This document shows, in pieces, positions 17,288-28,127 of a stretch of 64,000 nucleotides of DNA. Numbering within the stretch: the first letter of the stretch is position 1; every line of letters starts with the position of its first letter. The stretch covers positions 372,001-436,000 of the forward strand of contig CAXXFU010000017.1 of assembly GCA_963675235.2 (NCBI GenBank), written 5' to 3'. The notes under the pieces were generated by a model, which had not been told where the DNA came from, ran no database searches, and worked only from the letters and a program-made list of their open reading frames with translations. This DNA comes from JAHJQZ01 sp963675235. Lineage in GTDB: Bacteria > Pseudomonadota > Alphaproteobacteria > Rhizobiales > Devosiaceae. The position numbers were made by a program, and so were the translations under genes.

Positions 17288-17962
17288 CTAGAAATGGAAG
17301 TTCAGGCCGGCTTTGACCGAGTGGGTCGCGGTGTCAATTGAGGATGCCGCAGCCGCCACGGTACCCGCCGGGGCGTTCACAGTGCCGTAGTCGGTATAGG
17401 CATACTCGATCTTCACACTGGTATTGGCGTTGAAGGCCATTTCGGCGCCGGCACCGGCGATCCAACCATATGACGTGCTGTCGTGAGATCCGGTCAGGCC
17501 CGGCGGTGTCGACTCCACGGTCGCCTTGCCCCCGGCAACGGCAAGGCCTGCGGTGCCATATAGCAAGGTCGAATCGAGGGAATAGCCAAGCCTGACGCGC
17601 GCAGTGCCGGACCAGCTTATTTCACCGTGGCAGGAATAGGCCGGGTTCAGATTGCATGTCGTTTCACCCTTGAGACCGGCCCAAGCCAGATCGCCTTCGA
17701 GGCCAAACACGATCTTGCCGGACTGCATATTGCCGCCGACCGTGACGCCAGCGATCGCACCAGCGAGCGGGACACTGGTCGAGACACCGGTGGTTGTGCT
17801 GACGGCCTCACCAGTGCCCACTCCTGCCAGAACCCCGACATAAAAGCCCGACCAGTCATACTGATTGTCTGACCCATCGGCGAAACCAATGAAGTCGGCT
17901 GCCAGACCTGGACTCGTCGCAGCCATCGCGACGAGTGCTGCCGCTACGCCTTGAAAACGCAT
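17288..17962 (-). CDS. Outer-membrane beta-barrel protein (Omp25/Omp31-like)
   Basis: A 224-residue protein with an N-terminal signal peptide (cleavage after ATSPGLAA, about residue 22). An eight-stranded barrel pattern follows: YDWSGFYVGVLAGVGTG, alternating aromatic and glycine strands, and a terminal phenylalanine recognised by the Bam machinery. The family, including Omp25/Omp31 of Brucella and hemin-binding relatives, consists of structural outer-membrane proteins. Two mature cysteines (CNLNPAYSC) may form a loop disulfide. It is a single gene sharing a terminator-like hairpin region upstream with pepF. Confidence 0.82.
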   Translation of the reverse strand: MRFQGVAAALVAMAATSPGLAADFIGFADGSDNQYDWSGFYVGVLAGVGTGEAVSTTTGVSTSVPLAGAIAGVTVGGNMQSGKIVFGLEGDLAWAGLKGETTCNLNPAYSCHGEISWSGTARVRLGYSLDSTLLYGTAGLAVAGGKATVESTPPGLTGSHDSTSYGWIAGAGAEMAFNANTSVKIEYAYTDYGTVNAPAGTVAAAASSIDTATHSVKAGLNFHF

Positions 17963-18075
17963 CTTCTCTCTCCGGTTAGTTCAATTGACACCGGCACTCA
18001 TGAATATTTGTTTCGCCCCGGTATGGTTAACAAGGCTATCTTGAGCATGCCTAGCAAGCCGTAAACCAACAAGAA

Positions 18076-18107
18076 AAAGGCGCGGACATTTCTGCATCCA
18101 CGCCTTT
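18076..18107 (-). terminator. Terminator after oligoendopeptidase F
   Basis: AAAGGCGCGGA pairs with TCCACGCCTTT with one mismatch across a 9-base loop. On the minus strand it is followed by a U-run, directly downstream of the pepF stop. Confidence 0.65.
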
Positions 18108-18138
18108 AATATCGCTGTGATAAACCTGAATACTCAGT

Positions 18139-19968
18139 TCAGGTTTGCGTCGCTTCCAGCTCGTCGATCAAGCCTTCGATCATGCTGAGGCCGAGCGACC
18201 AGAAATCGGGATCAGCAGCATCGAGCCCGAAAGGTTCGAGCAGTTCGGAATGGTGCTTGGAGCCGCCCGCCTTCAACAGTTCGAAATACTTGTCCTGGAA
18301 TCCGTCGGGTGCATCCGTGTAGCGCTGGTAGAGCGAGTTCACCAGGCAATCGCCGAAGGCATAGGCATAGACGTAGAAGGGCGAATGGATGAAATGTGGG
18401 ATATAGGCCCAGAAGATGTCATAGCCCTCATTGAGGGTGATGGCCGGGCCAAGGCTCTCCTCGGACACTTCGAGCCACATGCGGTTTAGATCCTCGGTCT
18501 TCAGCTCGCCCTCGCGGCGTCCGAGATGGACCTTGCGCTCGAACGAGTAGAACGAAATCTGCCGCACCACGGTGTTGAGCATGTCCTCGACCTTCTGGCT
18601 CAACAGCGCGAAACGGGTCTTCGGGTCCTCGGCGCTGGCCAGCAGCGAGCGGAAGGTCAGCATCTCGCCAAAGACCGAGGCTGTTTCGGCCAGGGTCAGC
18701 GGCGTCGAGGCCAGCAACGGCCCCTGCGGCGCGGCGAGGCGCTGGTGGACGCCATGACCGAGTTCATGGGCAAGCGTCATCACGTCGCGCGCCTTGCCCA
18801 TATAATTGAGCATCAGATAGGGATGCGCGCTCGGCACCGTCGGGTGGGCGAAGGCGCCCGGGCCCTTGCCGTCGCGGACCGGGGCATCGATCCAGCCATT
18901 GGAAAAGAACGGGGTCGCCACCTCGACCATCTCGGGCGAGAACTTGCCATAGGCATCGAGGACGATCGATTTGGCCTGCTCCCAGTCAAAGGTGCGGTCG
19001 TCACTGGTCGGCAACGGCGCGTTGCGGTCCCAGGCGTTGAGCTTGTCCTTGCCGAACCACTTGGCCTTCATGGCGTAATAGCGGTGCGACAGGCGCGGAT
19101 AGGCAGAGCGGACCGCCGTTTCGAGGGCGTCGACCACTTCCTTTTCGACCGAATTGGCCAAGTGTCGGCTGTCGGCGACATCCTTGAAACCGCGCCAGCG
19201 GTCGGAAATCTCCTTGTCCTTGGCGAGGGTATTGGTGATGTGGGTGAACAGGCGCTTGTTGTCGGTCAGCGTCCCGGACAGGGCATGGAAGGCACTTTCG
19301 CGCTTTTTCTCGTCCTTGCCGGTCAGAAGCGTCAGGGTCGGTTCGAGGCCGAGGATCTCGCCGTCGATGTCGAACTTGAGGCTGGCCATGGTCTCGTCGA
19401 ACAAACGGTTCCAGGCGCCGCGCCCGGTCTGCGATTTGTCATGAAACAGTTCCTCGACCCTGTCCTCGAGCTGGTAGGGCTTGGCCTTGCGCAATTCGTC
19501 GAACCAGGTGCGGTAGCGGGCAAGGCCATCCTCAGTCTCGATCGCCTTGTCGAGCACGATATCGTCGATGCGGTTGAGCTCGAGCCCGAAGAACAGCGTC
19601 TTGGTCGACAGCCGCGTCAGCGCGTCCTGGATGTCGCCCAGAAGCTTGGCCCGGTCGGGATCGGCAGTGTTCTGCACGTAGTTGAGGTAGACGAATGAAC
19701 CGATGCGGCCCTCGAGATCACCGAGCGCCTCATAGTCGATGATGGCCTGATGAAGACCGCCATTGGCAGCCAGATCGGCCAGCTTGCCCTTGTATTTTGC
19801 CTCGAAGGCCTCGGAGTCCGTTTCCGCCTGTTTGAGACCGTCCTTGAACGCGGGCGAGTCCGCTCCCGGATAGAGATCATCGAGATTCCACTCCGGCATG
19901 TTGCCGAACTGGTTGTGGTCTTTGCGGGCGGCCGAATCGGACTGGGGTGCGTGCACGGGCAGGTGCAT
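18139..19968 (-). CDS. pepF: Oligoendopeptidase F (M3 metallopeptidase)
   Basis: A 609-residue cytoplasmic zinc peptidase of family M3 that degrades short peptides. The zinc motif HELGH is at residues 401-405, and the third ligand glutamate follows in the LAETASVFGEML segment about 25 residues later. The N-terminal oligo_F helical domain (about residues 100-185) is present, including IGSFVYLNYVQNTADP. ATG at 19968, with CGGAG upstream, is preferred over the longer in-frame start at 20022 because family members start just before the PEWNLDDLY segment. Monocistronic. Confidence 0.9.
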   Translation of the reverse strand: MHLPVHAPQSDSAARKDHNQFGNMPEWNLDDLYPGADSPAFKDGLKQAETDSEAFEAKYKGKLADLAANGGLHQAIIDYEALGDLEGRIGSFVYLNYVQNTADPDRAKLLGDIQDALTRLSTKTLFFGLELNRIDDIVLDKAIETEDGLARYRTWFDELRKAKPYQLEDRVEELFHDKSQTGRGAWNRLFDETMASLKFDIDGEILGLEPTLTLLTGKDEKKRESAFHALSGTLTDNKRLFTHITNTLAKDKEISDRWRGFKDVADSRHLANSVEKEVVDALETAVRSAYPRLSHRYYAMKAKWFGKDKLNAWDRNAPLPTSDDRTFDWEQAKSIVLDAYGKFSPEMVEVATPFFSNGWIDAPVRDGKGPGAFAHPTVPSAHPYLMLNYMGKARDVMTLAHELGHGVHQRLAAPQGPLLASTPLTLAETASVFGEMLTFRSLLASAEDPKTRFALLSQKVEDMLNTVVRQISFYSFERKVHLGRREGELKTEDLNRMWLEVSEESLGPAITLNEGYDIFWAYIPHFIHSPFYVYAYAFGDCLVNSLYQRYTDAPDGFQDKYFELLKAGGSKHHSELLEPFGLDAADPDFWSLGLSMIEGLIDELEATQT

Positions 19969-20140
19969 GGAAAAACTCCGGAACCTTGAAACAGAAGGCG
20001 CCAACATAAGCACGATGATCATGGCTGAAAACCGGTTTCACCAAATCGTTGTGCCGGCGAGCCGCCACAAAGGCTTGTCGAGCATCCGCAAGCCCTTGCG
20101 CGGGGACCGCGAGCATTCGTCTCAGGCTTTAGAAACAGCA

Positions 20141-20155
20141 TTAAAGGCCTGTTAA
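20141..20155. promoter_or_regulatory. CtrA-type box (TTAA-N7-TTAA)
   Basis: TTAA, seven bases (AGGCCTG), TTAA: an exact match to the core CtrA full-site spacing used in alphaproteobacteria. It lies about 95 bases upstream of the NtrC-type regulator start and about 170 bases from the divergent pepF start. Confidence 0.5.
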
Positions 20156-20248
20156 GAGCCGCGACCTATCGTGCCTCAAATCGATACACATGAGTCTCAG
20201 CGCGATAGATTCGCGAATATAAACAAAAGATTATCGGCGTAACCCAGT

Positions 20249-21736
<1,488 letters not shown>

Positions 21737-21978
21737 CCGATCGCAGTCGGACCGGATTGAACCTTTCGACGCGACGCCGCGTCGAATTGGGGAACGTTTC
21801 GCCACGTTGTTGCCTGTCGCACACGCTTCGGCATATACGCAGCGGCCGCCCGTCACATTTTTGCGCGGACCATGGCGGCTGAGGCGAAATCCCGCTAGTA
21901 CTTGGTTCAGGAAAGGCTGGCGCAATGTCGCAGCATGACGTGGCGGAAAAGCCGTTTTGGGGTTCGATTGGGGTGCAA

Positions 21979-23613
21979 ATGAAGCGTTTGTTTGTCGGCC
22001 TTTGCCTTGCGTTCGGCCTATATTCCCCGACCCTCGCCATCACGCCGGAGACTGTCGAGATCAATGGTCTCGAAGCGACGCGAATCATCATCGCACCGCC
22101 CGAGACGGCATTGGCACGCGTCATCAAAACCGGCCTCAGGCAGAACCTCGAAGAGGCGGGCCGCGGCTCGGTCGAGGACGCGCTCAAGCTCTACTACTTC
22201 TATGGCAGCCGTCACTTTCAACCGCTCTGGCTCGACGAAAAGCCCGATGGCGCCGTCACCTGGTCGCTCAATGCCCAGAAGCTGATGGAAGCCTTCTACA
22301 AGGCCGACTACTCGGGCCTGAACCCTGACGACTATCTCGACCCTGATTTCCAGATTCCGCCCAGCGCCGCTGACCCGGCGAAACTGGCCGAACTCGAAAC
22401 CCGGTTTTCCGACGCCGCCCTCAAGTATGCCGAACATCTTCATTCCGGCCGCCTCGATCCGCGCAAGGTGTCGCGCTCGATTACCGAACGCCCGCCATCG
22501 TTCGATGCCGCCGACACGCTCAAGGCCCTGGCGACGGTGGATGACCCCACCGTTGTGCTGACCGCGCTCGAGCCGGAACATCGCGAATACTGGGCGCTCA
22601 AGACCCTTTTGGCCGACTATATCGGCGGCAAGGTCGAGCAGGTTGAAGCCATCCCCGACGGCAAGATGCTGCGTCCGGGCATGCAGGATGCCCGCCTGCC
22701 GCAGCTGCGCAAGCGGCTGAAACTGCCCGAACCGGAAACCGATCCGCTCGTCTACGACGACGCAACGCTCGCCGCCGTCGAGGCTTTCCAGAAATCCCAG
22801 GACCTTTTGATCGACGGCATCGTCGGACCGGCAACCGTTGCCGCGCTCAATGGCGGCGAAGCGACATCGCAGGCCGACATCGTCGCCAACATGGAGCGCT
22901 GGCGCTGGATGCCCGAGGACCTGGGCTCCTACCATGTCCAGGTCAACATCCCCGAGTTCCGCCTGGCGATCATGGACCAGGGCGAGGTCAGCTACACGAC
23001 CCGTGTCGTCACCGGCACGCCGAAGAACCAGACCCCGATCTTTTCCGACGAGATCGAGATGATCGTCGTCAACCCGTACTGGAACGTCCCCAGCTCGATC
23101 GCTGTCAACGAGATCGGCCCGCAGCTCGTTTCCAATCCGGGCTACATCTCCAGCCACAACATGGAACTGCTCTATGGCGGCAAGATCGTCGACGCCTCGG
23201 CGGTCGACTGGTCCTCGACCAGCGTCTCCAATTTCTCCATCCGCCAGCGTCCGGGCGTGTCGAACGCGCTGGGATCGATCAAGTTCCTGTTCCCCAACCA
23301 GCACAATGTCTATCTGCACGACACGCCTTCGAAATCGTTGTTCTCCCGCTCCTACCGCGCCTTCAGCCACGGCTGCGTCCGGGTACAGAACCCGTGGGAT
23401 TTCGCCGACGCGCTGCTGACCCATGAAACCAAGGTGACCCTGGCCGCGCTGGAAGCCGAACGCGGCGGGCGCGAACAGTGGAACACGCTCGGCCAGCATA
23501 TCCCGGTGCATCTGGTCTATTTCACCCTGAGGGTCGACCAGGACGGCACCGTGCGCTCCTATGGCGATGTCTATGGCATCAACAGCAAGGTCAAGCAGAT
23601 GCTCGGCTACTGA
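21979..23613 (+). CDS. L,D-transpeptidase of the YcbB/LdtD group
   Basis: A 544-residue periplasmic protein. It has an N-terminal signal peptide (KRLFVGLCLAFGLYSPTLA), an SCAFFOLD-type helical region, a PG_binding_1 domain near residues 255-285 (AVEAFQKSQDLLIDGIVGPAT) and a YkuD catalytic domain. The YkuD domain carries the SHGCVRVQNP motif with nucleophile Cys466 and His464. Such enzymes form 3-3 cross-links in peptidoglycan, which are abundant in Rhizobiales. ATG at 21979 is chosen because it leads directly into the signal peptide; an in-frame ATG at 21925 would add 18 residues. The next gene also encodes a cell-wall protein. Confidence 0.88.
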   Translation: MKRLFVGLCLAFGLYSPTLAITPETVEINGLEATRIIIAPPETALARVIKTGLRQNLEEAGRGSVEDALKLYYFYGSRHFQPLWLDEKPDGAVTWSLNAQKLMEAFYKADYSGLNPDDYLDPDFQIPPSAADPAKLAELETRFSDAALKYAEHLHSGRLDPRKVSRSITERPPSFDAADTLKALATVDDPTVVLTALEPEHREYWALKTLLADYIGGKVEQVEAIPDGKMLRPGMQDARLPQLRKRLKLPEPETDPLVYDDATLAAVEAFQKSQDLLIDGIVGPATVAALNGGEATSQADIVANMERWRWMPEDLGSYHVQVNIPEFRLAIMDQGEVSYTTRVVTGTPKNQTPIFSDEIEMIVVNPYWNVPSSIAVNEIGPQLVSNPGYISSHNMELLYGGKIVDASAVDWSSTSVSNFSIRQRPGVSNALGSIKFLFPNQHNVYLHDTPSKSLFSRSYRAFSHGCVRVQNPWDFADALLTHETKVTLAALEAERGGREQWNTLGQHIPVHLVYFTLRVDQDGTVRSYGDVYGINSKVKQMLGY

Positions 23614-23638
23614 TCGGCAGCATGGACCATCACATTCG

Positions 23639-23669
23639 CCGCCGGCCTTCGGGTCGGCGGTTCTGTTTT
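23639..23669 (+). terminator. Terminator after the L,D-transpeptidase gene
   Basis: CCGCCGGCC pairs with GGTCGGCGG around a TTCG tetraloop, followed by TTCTGTTTT. Confidence 0.8.
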
Positions 23670-23860
23670 GTGGACTCAATTTGTGCGGATAAGCGTTAAC
23701 GCTCGTTAGGAAATATGCCTTGGTTCAGCCGCCATTGGCCGTTATGGAAACCATGCCGCGTATCGGCCATCTGGTCATCGGCACAAAACAGCGTTAATGA
23801 ATCCTCTACGGATTTGCTGCATTTTAGTAACTTCGGGACAACCGGAGAACCTGGGCAGAG

Positions 23861-25489
23861 TTGAACTTGAAAAAGGGCGGGACATACCGGACGATTATCG
23901 CTCGGCTGACAGCGCTATGTCTTGCGCTGTTTCTGGTGCCTGCAACCGGTTTGGCGGTTGCCGAGGCAGCTGGCGGCACTCGGACTCTTAAACTCTACTT
24001 TGCCCATACCGGTGAGAGCGGCACGTTCACCTTCCGCAAGAACGGACGGTATGACACCGCCGTGCTCAAGGACCTCAACCATTTCCTGCGCGACTGGCGA
24101 CGCAACGAAGACGCCAAGATGGATCCGGCGCTGTTCGACCTGATCTGGGAAGTCTACCAGAGCGTCGACGCCACCCAGCCGATCACTGTCGTTTCTGCCT
24201 ATCGGTCGCCCACCACCAACGAGATGCTGCGCTCGAAATCGGGCGCCGTCGCCAAGAACTCCCGCCATATCCAGGGCAAGGCCATGGATTTCTACATCCC
24301 GGGCGTACCGCTGTCCAAGCTGCGTGCTGCGGCGATGAAGAAACAGGTCGGCGGCGTCGGCTATTATCCGAGTTCGGGCAGCCCGTTCGTGCATCTGGAT
24401 ACCGGAAACGTCCGCGCCTGGCCGCGCATGACCAAGGCTCAGCTGCAAAAGCTCTTCCCGGACGGCAAGACGCTGCACCTGCCTTCGGGTTCCGACACGC
24501 CGCTATCGCAGTCCGGTTATCAACTCGCCCGCGCTGAATGGAACAAGTGCCATTCCATTCCGTGCACCGGCCTTTCGACGACGACCAGCTTCGCTGTGGC
24601 CCAGAACGACAGCACCCCGGGCGCCGGCAATGGCAAGACCCTGATGGACTGGCTGTTCGGCAATGACGAAGCCGACGAGGCCGCTGCCGATGGTCAGGGT
24701 CAGGGTCCGGTCGTGGTTGCAACCGCCACCACGGTTCCGCCGGTCCCGGCTGCACGCCCGGCCTCGCTCTACGACCAGGCGCCCGACCTGCCGTTCGGCA
24801 CCGGCAGCGATCCGCTCGTCGCCGATGCGTCCGCGCCCGACCCGACCGCACCCATTCCGCAGGCCGTGCCGACCTGGCGCACGGAGACCGATGACGCCGG
24901 CAGCGCCGTGTTCACCGTTGCCTCGATCAATCCCGGCGCCATAGCGGCGCCGACGCCCGAGCCGCAGCCATTGCCCAATGCACCGTCCACAGCACCTTCG
25001 CCGCTGCCGGCGCCGTTCGTGGCCGCCTATGCACCGACCGCAGCGCCTGAGCCGGATGCCCAGCGGGCCTTGCAGATGATCCTTGAGCGCCGCGCCGCTG
25101 CCGATGGCAAGGTGCCGGCCGATCTCAACACCACCGGCTCGCACTCCGCCCTGACCGCGGCCATGCCCGATACAAACGCCCTGTCGGCGCTTATCTCAGG
25201 CACGATGCAGGCCGTGATCTCAGGAGCTATTGCCGCACAGCCGCCGGTGCCCGTCGTTCTCGATTTCGAGCAACGCAATCCGAACCTGATTGCCCCCGAT
25301 CTCGCGCATGTCACCGATCTGCTGGTTGATCCGGCCTTCGTGTCCTCGTCGCGTTTCGCCATCATCTTCAACCACGAGGGTGGCGATTTCAGCCCGGCGA
25401 CCGAGCTCGGCAACCTGGCGCCAGAGATGACCATTGGCGGAGATCCCACTTTCGGTCTCGGCCGGACCCATTTCGCCCGCGGCACCTGA
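23861..25489 (+). CDS. DUF882 (YcbK-like, peptidase M15 fold) protein with long tail
   Basis: A 542-residue exported protein. A signal segment (TALCLALFLVPATGLAVAEA) is followed by the DUF882 domain at about residues 45-205. That domain has the metal-site pattern of the M15/VanX-like fold: SAYRSPTTNEML, NSRHIQGKAMDFYIPG and FVHLDTGNVRAWPRM. Family members are presumed murein peptidases. Beyond residue 230 there is a roughly 300-residue Ala/Pro/Thr-rich low-complexity region, which typical YcbK proteins (about 180 residues) lack. TTG at 23861 is the likely start, since no ATG precedes the signal peptide. It follows an L,D-transpeptidase gene, which supports a cell-wall role. Confidence 0.78.
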   Translation: MNLKKGGTYRTIIARLTALCLALFLVPATGLAVAEAAGGTRTLKLYFAHTGESGTFTFRKNGRYDTAVLKDLNHFLRDWRRNEDAKMDPALFDLIWEVYQSVDATQPITVVSAYRSPTTNEMLRSKSGAVAKNSRHIQGKAMDFYIPGVPLSKLRAAAMKKQVGGVGYYPSSGSPFVHLDTGNVRAWPRMTKAQLQKLFPDGKTLHLPSGSDTPLSQSGYQLARAEWNKCHSIPCTGLSTTTSFAVAQNDSTPGAGNGKTLMDWLFGNDEADEAAADGQGQGPVVVATATTVPPVPAARPASLYDQAPDLPFGTGSDPLVADASAPDPTAPIPQAVPTWRTETDDAGSAVFTVASINPGAIAAPTPEPQPLPNAPSTAPSPLPAPFVAAYAPTAAPEPDAQRALQMILERRAAADGKVPADLNTTGSHSALTAAMPDTNALSALISGTMQAVISGAIAAQPPVPVVLDFEQRNPNLIAPDLAHVTDLLVDPAFVSSSRFAIIFNHEGGDFSPATELGNLAPEMTIGGDPTFGLGRTHFARGT

Positions 25490-25642
25490 GGGTCGTCCGA
25501 ACCCTCCCCATCCCTTTGCGAAAAACGTGGCTTGAGCCGGCTTTTCGTCTGTGTTTGAACGCAATTGCGCCGTTACATGGCGCAACTCATCTGCTACACA
25601 ACCGTCCAATCAATCATGGTCCGGGAGCCTGTTTCGTCCGCG

Positions 25643-27580
25643 ATGGATGACACCAAGCCACATAAGCTGCTTGACAGCGTCGCCCTGCCCCAGGGCCTAC
25701 ACGAACTCGGCCGCGACGAGTTGATCCAGCTGAGCGAAGAATTGCGCACCGAGCTGATCGAGGCCGTTTCGGTAACCGGCGGCCATCTTGGCGCCGGGCT
25801 GGGCGTGGTCGAACTGACGGTGGCGCTGCACGCTGTCTTCGATACGCCGAAGGACCGGCTGCTCTGGGATGTCGGCCACCAGGCCTATCCGCACAAGATG
25901 CTGACCGGGCGCCGCGACCGAATCCGCTCCCTCCGGCAGAAGGATGGCCTTTCCGGCTTCACGCGCCGTGCCGAAAGCGAATTCGATCCGTTCGGCGCCG
26001 GCCATTCCTCGACCTCAATCTCCGCCGGGCTCGGCATGGCCGTCGCCTCGGACATGAAGGGCGAGAAGCGCAACGTCATTGCCGTGATCGGCGATGGCGC
26101 CATGTCCGCCGGCATGGCCTATGAGGCGATGAACAATGCCGGGGCCATGGATGCGCGCCTGATCGTCATCCTCAACGACAACGACATGTCGATCGCTCCG
26201 CCGACCGGAGCGCTCAGGGCCTATCTGGCGCGTCTCGTGTCGGGGCGCACCTATCGCGGCCTCAGGGAGACCGCCAAATCGATTGCCGATCATTTTCCGC
26301 CCTTCCTCAAGGACAAGGCGCGCCAGACCGAGGAGTTTACCCGGTCGTTCTTCACTGGCGGCACCCTGTTCGAGGAACTGGGCTTCTACTACATCGGTCC
26401 GATCGACGGACACAATCTCGACCATCTGCTGCCGGTGCTCAGGAACATCCGCGATACCGACGGCGGGCCGTTCCTCGTCCATGTCGTGACCCAGAAGGGC
26501 AAGGGCTACGCCCCGGCCGAACAGTCGGCCGACAAGTATCACGGCGTCTCCAAGTTCAACGTCATCACCGGCGCCCAGTCCAAGCCGGTGTCGAACGCAC
26601 CGAGCTACACCTCGGTTTTCGCCGAAAGCCTGATCCTGGAAGCCGAGCGCGATGACAAGATCGTTGCGGTCACCGCCGCCATGCCGGCGGGCACCGGGCT
26701 CGACAAGTTCGAGGAGATCTATCCCTCGCGCATGTTCGATGTCGGCATCGCCGAACAGCATGCCGTAACCTTTTCGGCTGGCCTGGCCAGCGAAGGGCTG
26801 AAGCCGTTCTGCGCCATCTACTCGACCTTCCTGCAGCGCGCCTACGATCAGGTCGTGCATGACGTGGCACTGCAGAGCCTGCCGGTCCGCTTTGCCATCG
26901 ACCGCGCCGGCTTTGTCGGCGCCGACGGGCCGACCCATGCTGGCAACTACGACAACGCCTATCTCGGCGCCATTCCCAACATGGTGCTGATGGCCGCCGC
27001 CGACGAGGCTGAGCTCAGGCATATGGTGGCGACCGCCGCTGCCCATGACGCCGGTCCGATCGCCTTCCGCTACCCGCGCGGCGACGGCGTCGGTGTCGAC
27101 ATGCCGACACTCGGCGCGCCGCTGGCAATCGGCAAGGGGCGCGTCCTCAGCGAAGGCAATTCCATAGCCATCCTGAGCTATGGCACAAGGCTCAACGAGG
27201 TTCGGGCCGCCGCCGAAACGCTGGCCGGGCTCGGCCTGTCCGCCACAATCGCCGATGCGCGTTTCATGAAGCCACTCGATACCGAGCTCATCGGCCAGCT
27301 CGCCAGCCATCACGAGATGCTGCTGACGGTCGAGGAAGGGGGCCTGGGTGGTTTTGGCTCCCATGTCGCCACCCATCTCGCCAATGAAGGACTTCTCGAC
27401 GGAAAGCTTAAATTCCGGCCGCTGATGGTGCCCGACCGTTATGACGAGCAGGCGAGCCAGACCGACCAGTTCGCTGCCGCCGGGCTCGACCGTACCGGCA
27501 TCGTCGCCGCAGCACGCAAGGCGCTCGGCATGGAGGAAGGCGCGCGGATCATCTCGCACGCAACCGCCGACAAGCGCTGA
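25643..27580 (+). CDS. dxs: 1-deoxy-D-xylulose-5-phosphate synthase
   Basis: A 645-residue thiamine-diphosphate enzyme that condenses pyruvate and glyceraldehyde 3-phosphate to DXP, the first step of the MEP isoprenoid pathway. Visible parts are the VSVTGGHLGAGLGVVELTVA N-terminal segment, the ThDP motif GDGAMSAGMAYEAMNNAG near residue 150, the pyrimidine domain with GIAEQHAVTFSAGLA, and the IDRAGFVGADGPTHAG segment. The start is uncertain. ATG at 25643 matches family length, while ATG 25616 would add nine residues; neither has a clear Shine-Dalgarno site. Confidence 0.93.
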   Translation: MDDTKPHKLLDSVALPQGLHELGRDELIQLSEELRTELIEAVSVTGGHLGAGLGVVELTVALHAVFDTPKDRLLWDVGHQAYPHKMLTGRRDRIRSLRQKDGLSGFTRRAESEFDPFGAGHSSTSISAGLGMAVASDMKGEKRNVIAVIGDGAMSAGMAYEAMNNAGAMDARLIVILNDNDMSIAPPTGALRAYLARLVSGRTYRGLRETAKSIADHFPPFLKDKARQTEEFTRSFFTGGTLFEELGFYYIGPIDGHNLDHLLPVLRNIRDTDGGPFLVHVVTQKGKGYAPAEQSADKYHGVSKFNVITGAQSKPVSNAPSYTSVFAESLILEAERDDKIVAVTAAMPAGTGLDKFEEIYPSRMFDVGIAEQHAVTFSAGLASEGLKPFCAIYSTFLQRAYDQVVHDVALQSLPVRFAIDRAGFVGADGPTHAGNYDNAYLGAIPNMVLMAAADEAELRHMVATAAAHDAGPIAFRYPRGDGVGVDMPTLGAPLAIGKGRVLSEGNSIAILSYGTRLNEVRAAAETLAGLGLSATIADARFMKPLDTELIGQLASHHEMLLTVEEGGLGGFGSHVATHLANEGLLDGKLKFRPLMVPDRYDEQASQTDQFAAAGLDRTGIVAAARKALGMEEGARIISHATADKR

Positions 27581-27739
27581 AGGGGCGCTTGTCAGTCCTC
27601 GCATGACTCAGTGCGTCATCCCGATCTGATCAGGAATCCAGTTGCGCCGCATCTGCAGCGCAAGAGCCCTGCCGCTCGGCTGACAGCTCACGCTGGGATG
27701 TCGAAGGAGAACTGGAGAAGTGGAGAAACGCGGCCGGAC

Positions 27740-28006
27740 CTAGTCCTCGTCCTCCATCGGCGCCGGGGCCATGCCCAGGGCGTGCATGTAGAGGTCGAGA
27801 ATGGCTTCCTGCTCGGCGCGTTCGTGCTGGTCCTGCTTGCGGATGCGCACGACCTGGCGCAACACCTTGGTATCAAAGCCGTTGCCCTTTGCCTCGGCGT
27901 AGATTTCCTTGATGTCGTCGGCGATGGCTTTCTTTTCTTCCTCGAGGCGCTCGATGCGCTCGATGAACGCCCGCAATTGATCCCGCGCAACACCACTATC
28001 GACCAT
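27740..28006 (-). CDS. DUF2312 small helical protein
   Basis: An 88-residue protein matching DUF2312, a family widespread in alphaproteobacteria. The core contains LRAFIERIERLEEEKKAIA and DIKEIYAEAKGNGFDTKVLR, then a helix rich in charged residues and an acidic tail. The predicted structure is a helical hairpin resembling small DNA- or RNA-associated proteins, but no function is established. ATG at 28006 follows another in-frame ATG at 28009. It is divergent from the DUF1036 gene and convergent with dxs. Confidence 0.82.
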   Translation of the reverse strand: MVDSGVARDQLRAFIERIERLEEEKKAIADDIKEIYAEAKGNGFDTKVLRQVVRIRKQDQHERAEQEAILDLYMHALGMAPAPMEDED

Positions 28007-28127
28007 GATCCAAACCCTTCGTCCCGGAATGCCCAAAATTCGCCTTGTATGAACCGCAGAGCTTGGCTCTGCACAAGGGCGAAATCCCGCCTTTCCACCA
28101 GCGGCGAATGGAGATACCTGTTCGGGC

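Noticed and set aside
23692..23703. AGCGTTAACGCT palindrome before the DUF882 gene
   Set aside because: It contains TTAA half-sites but not the CtrA N7 spacing, and no regulator can be tied to it.
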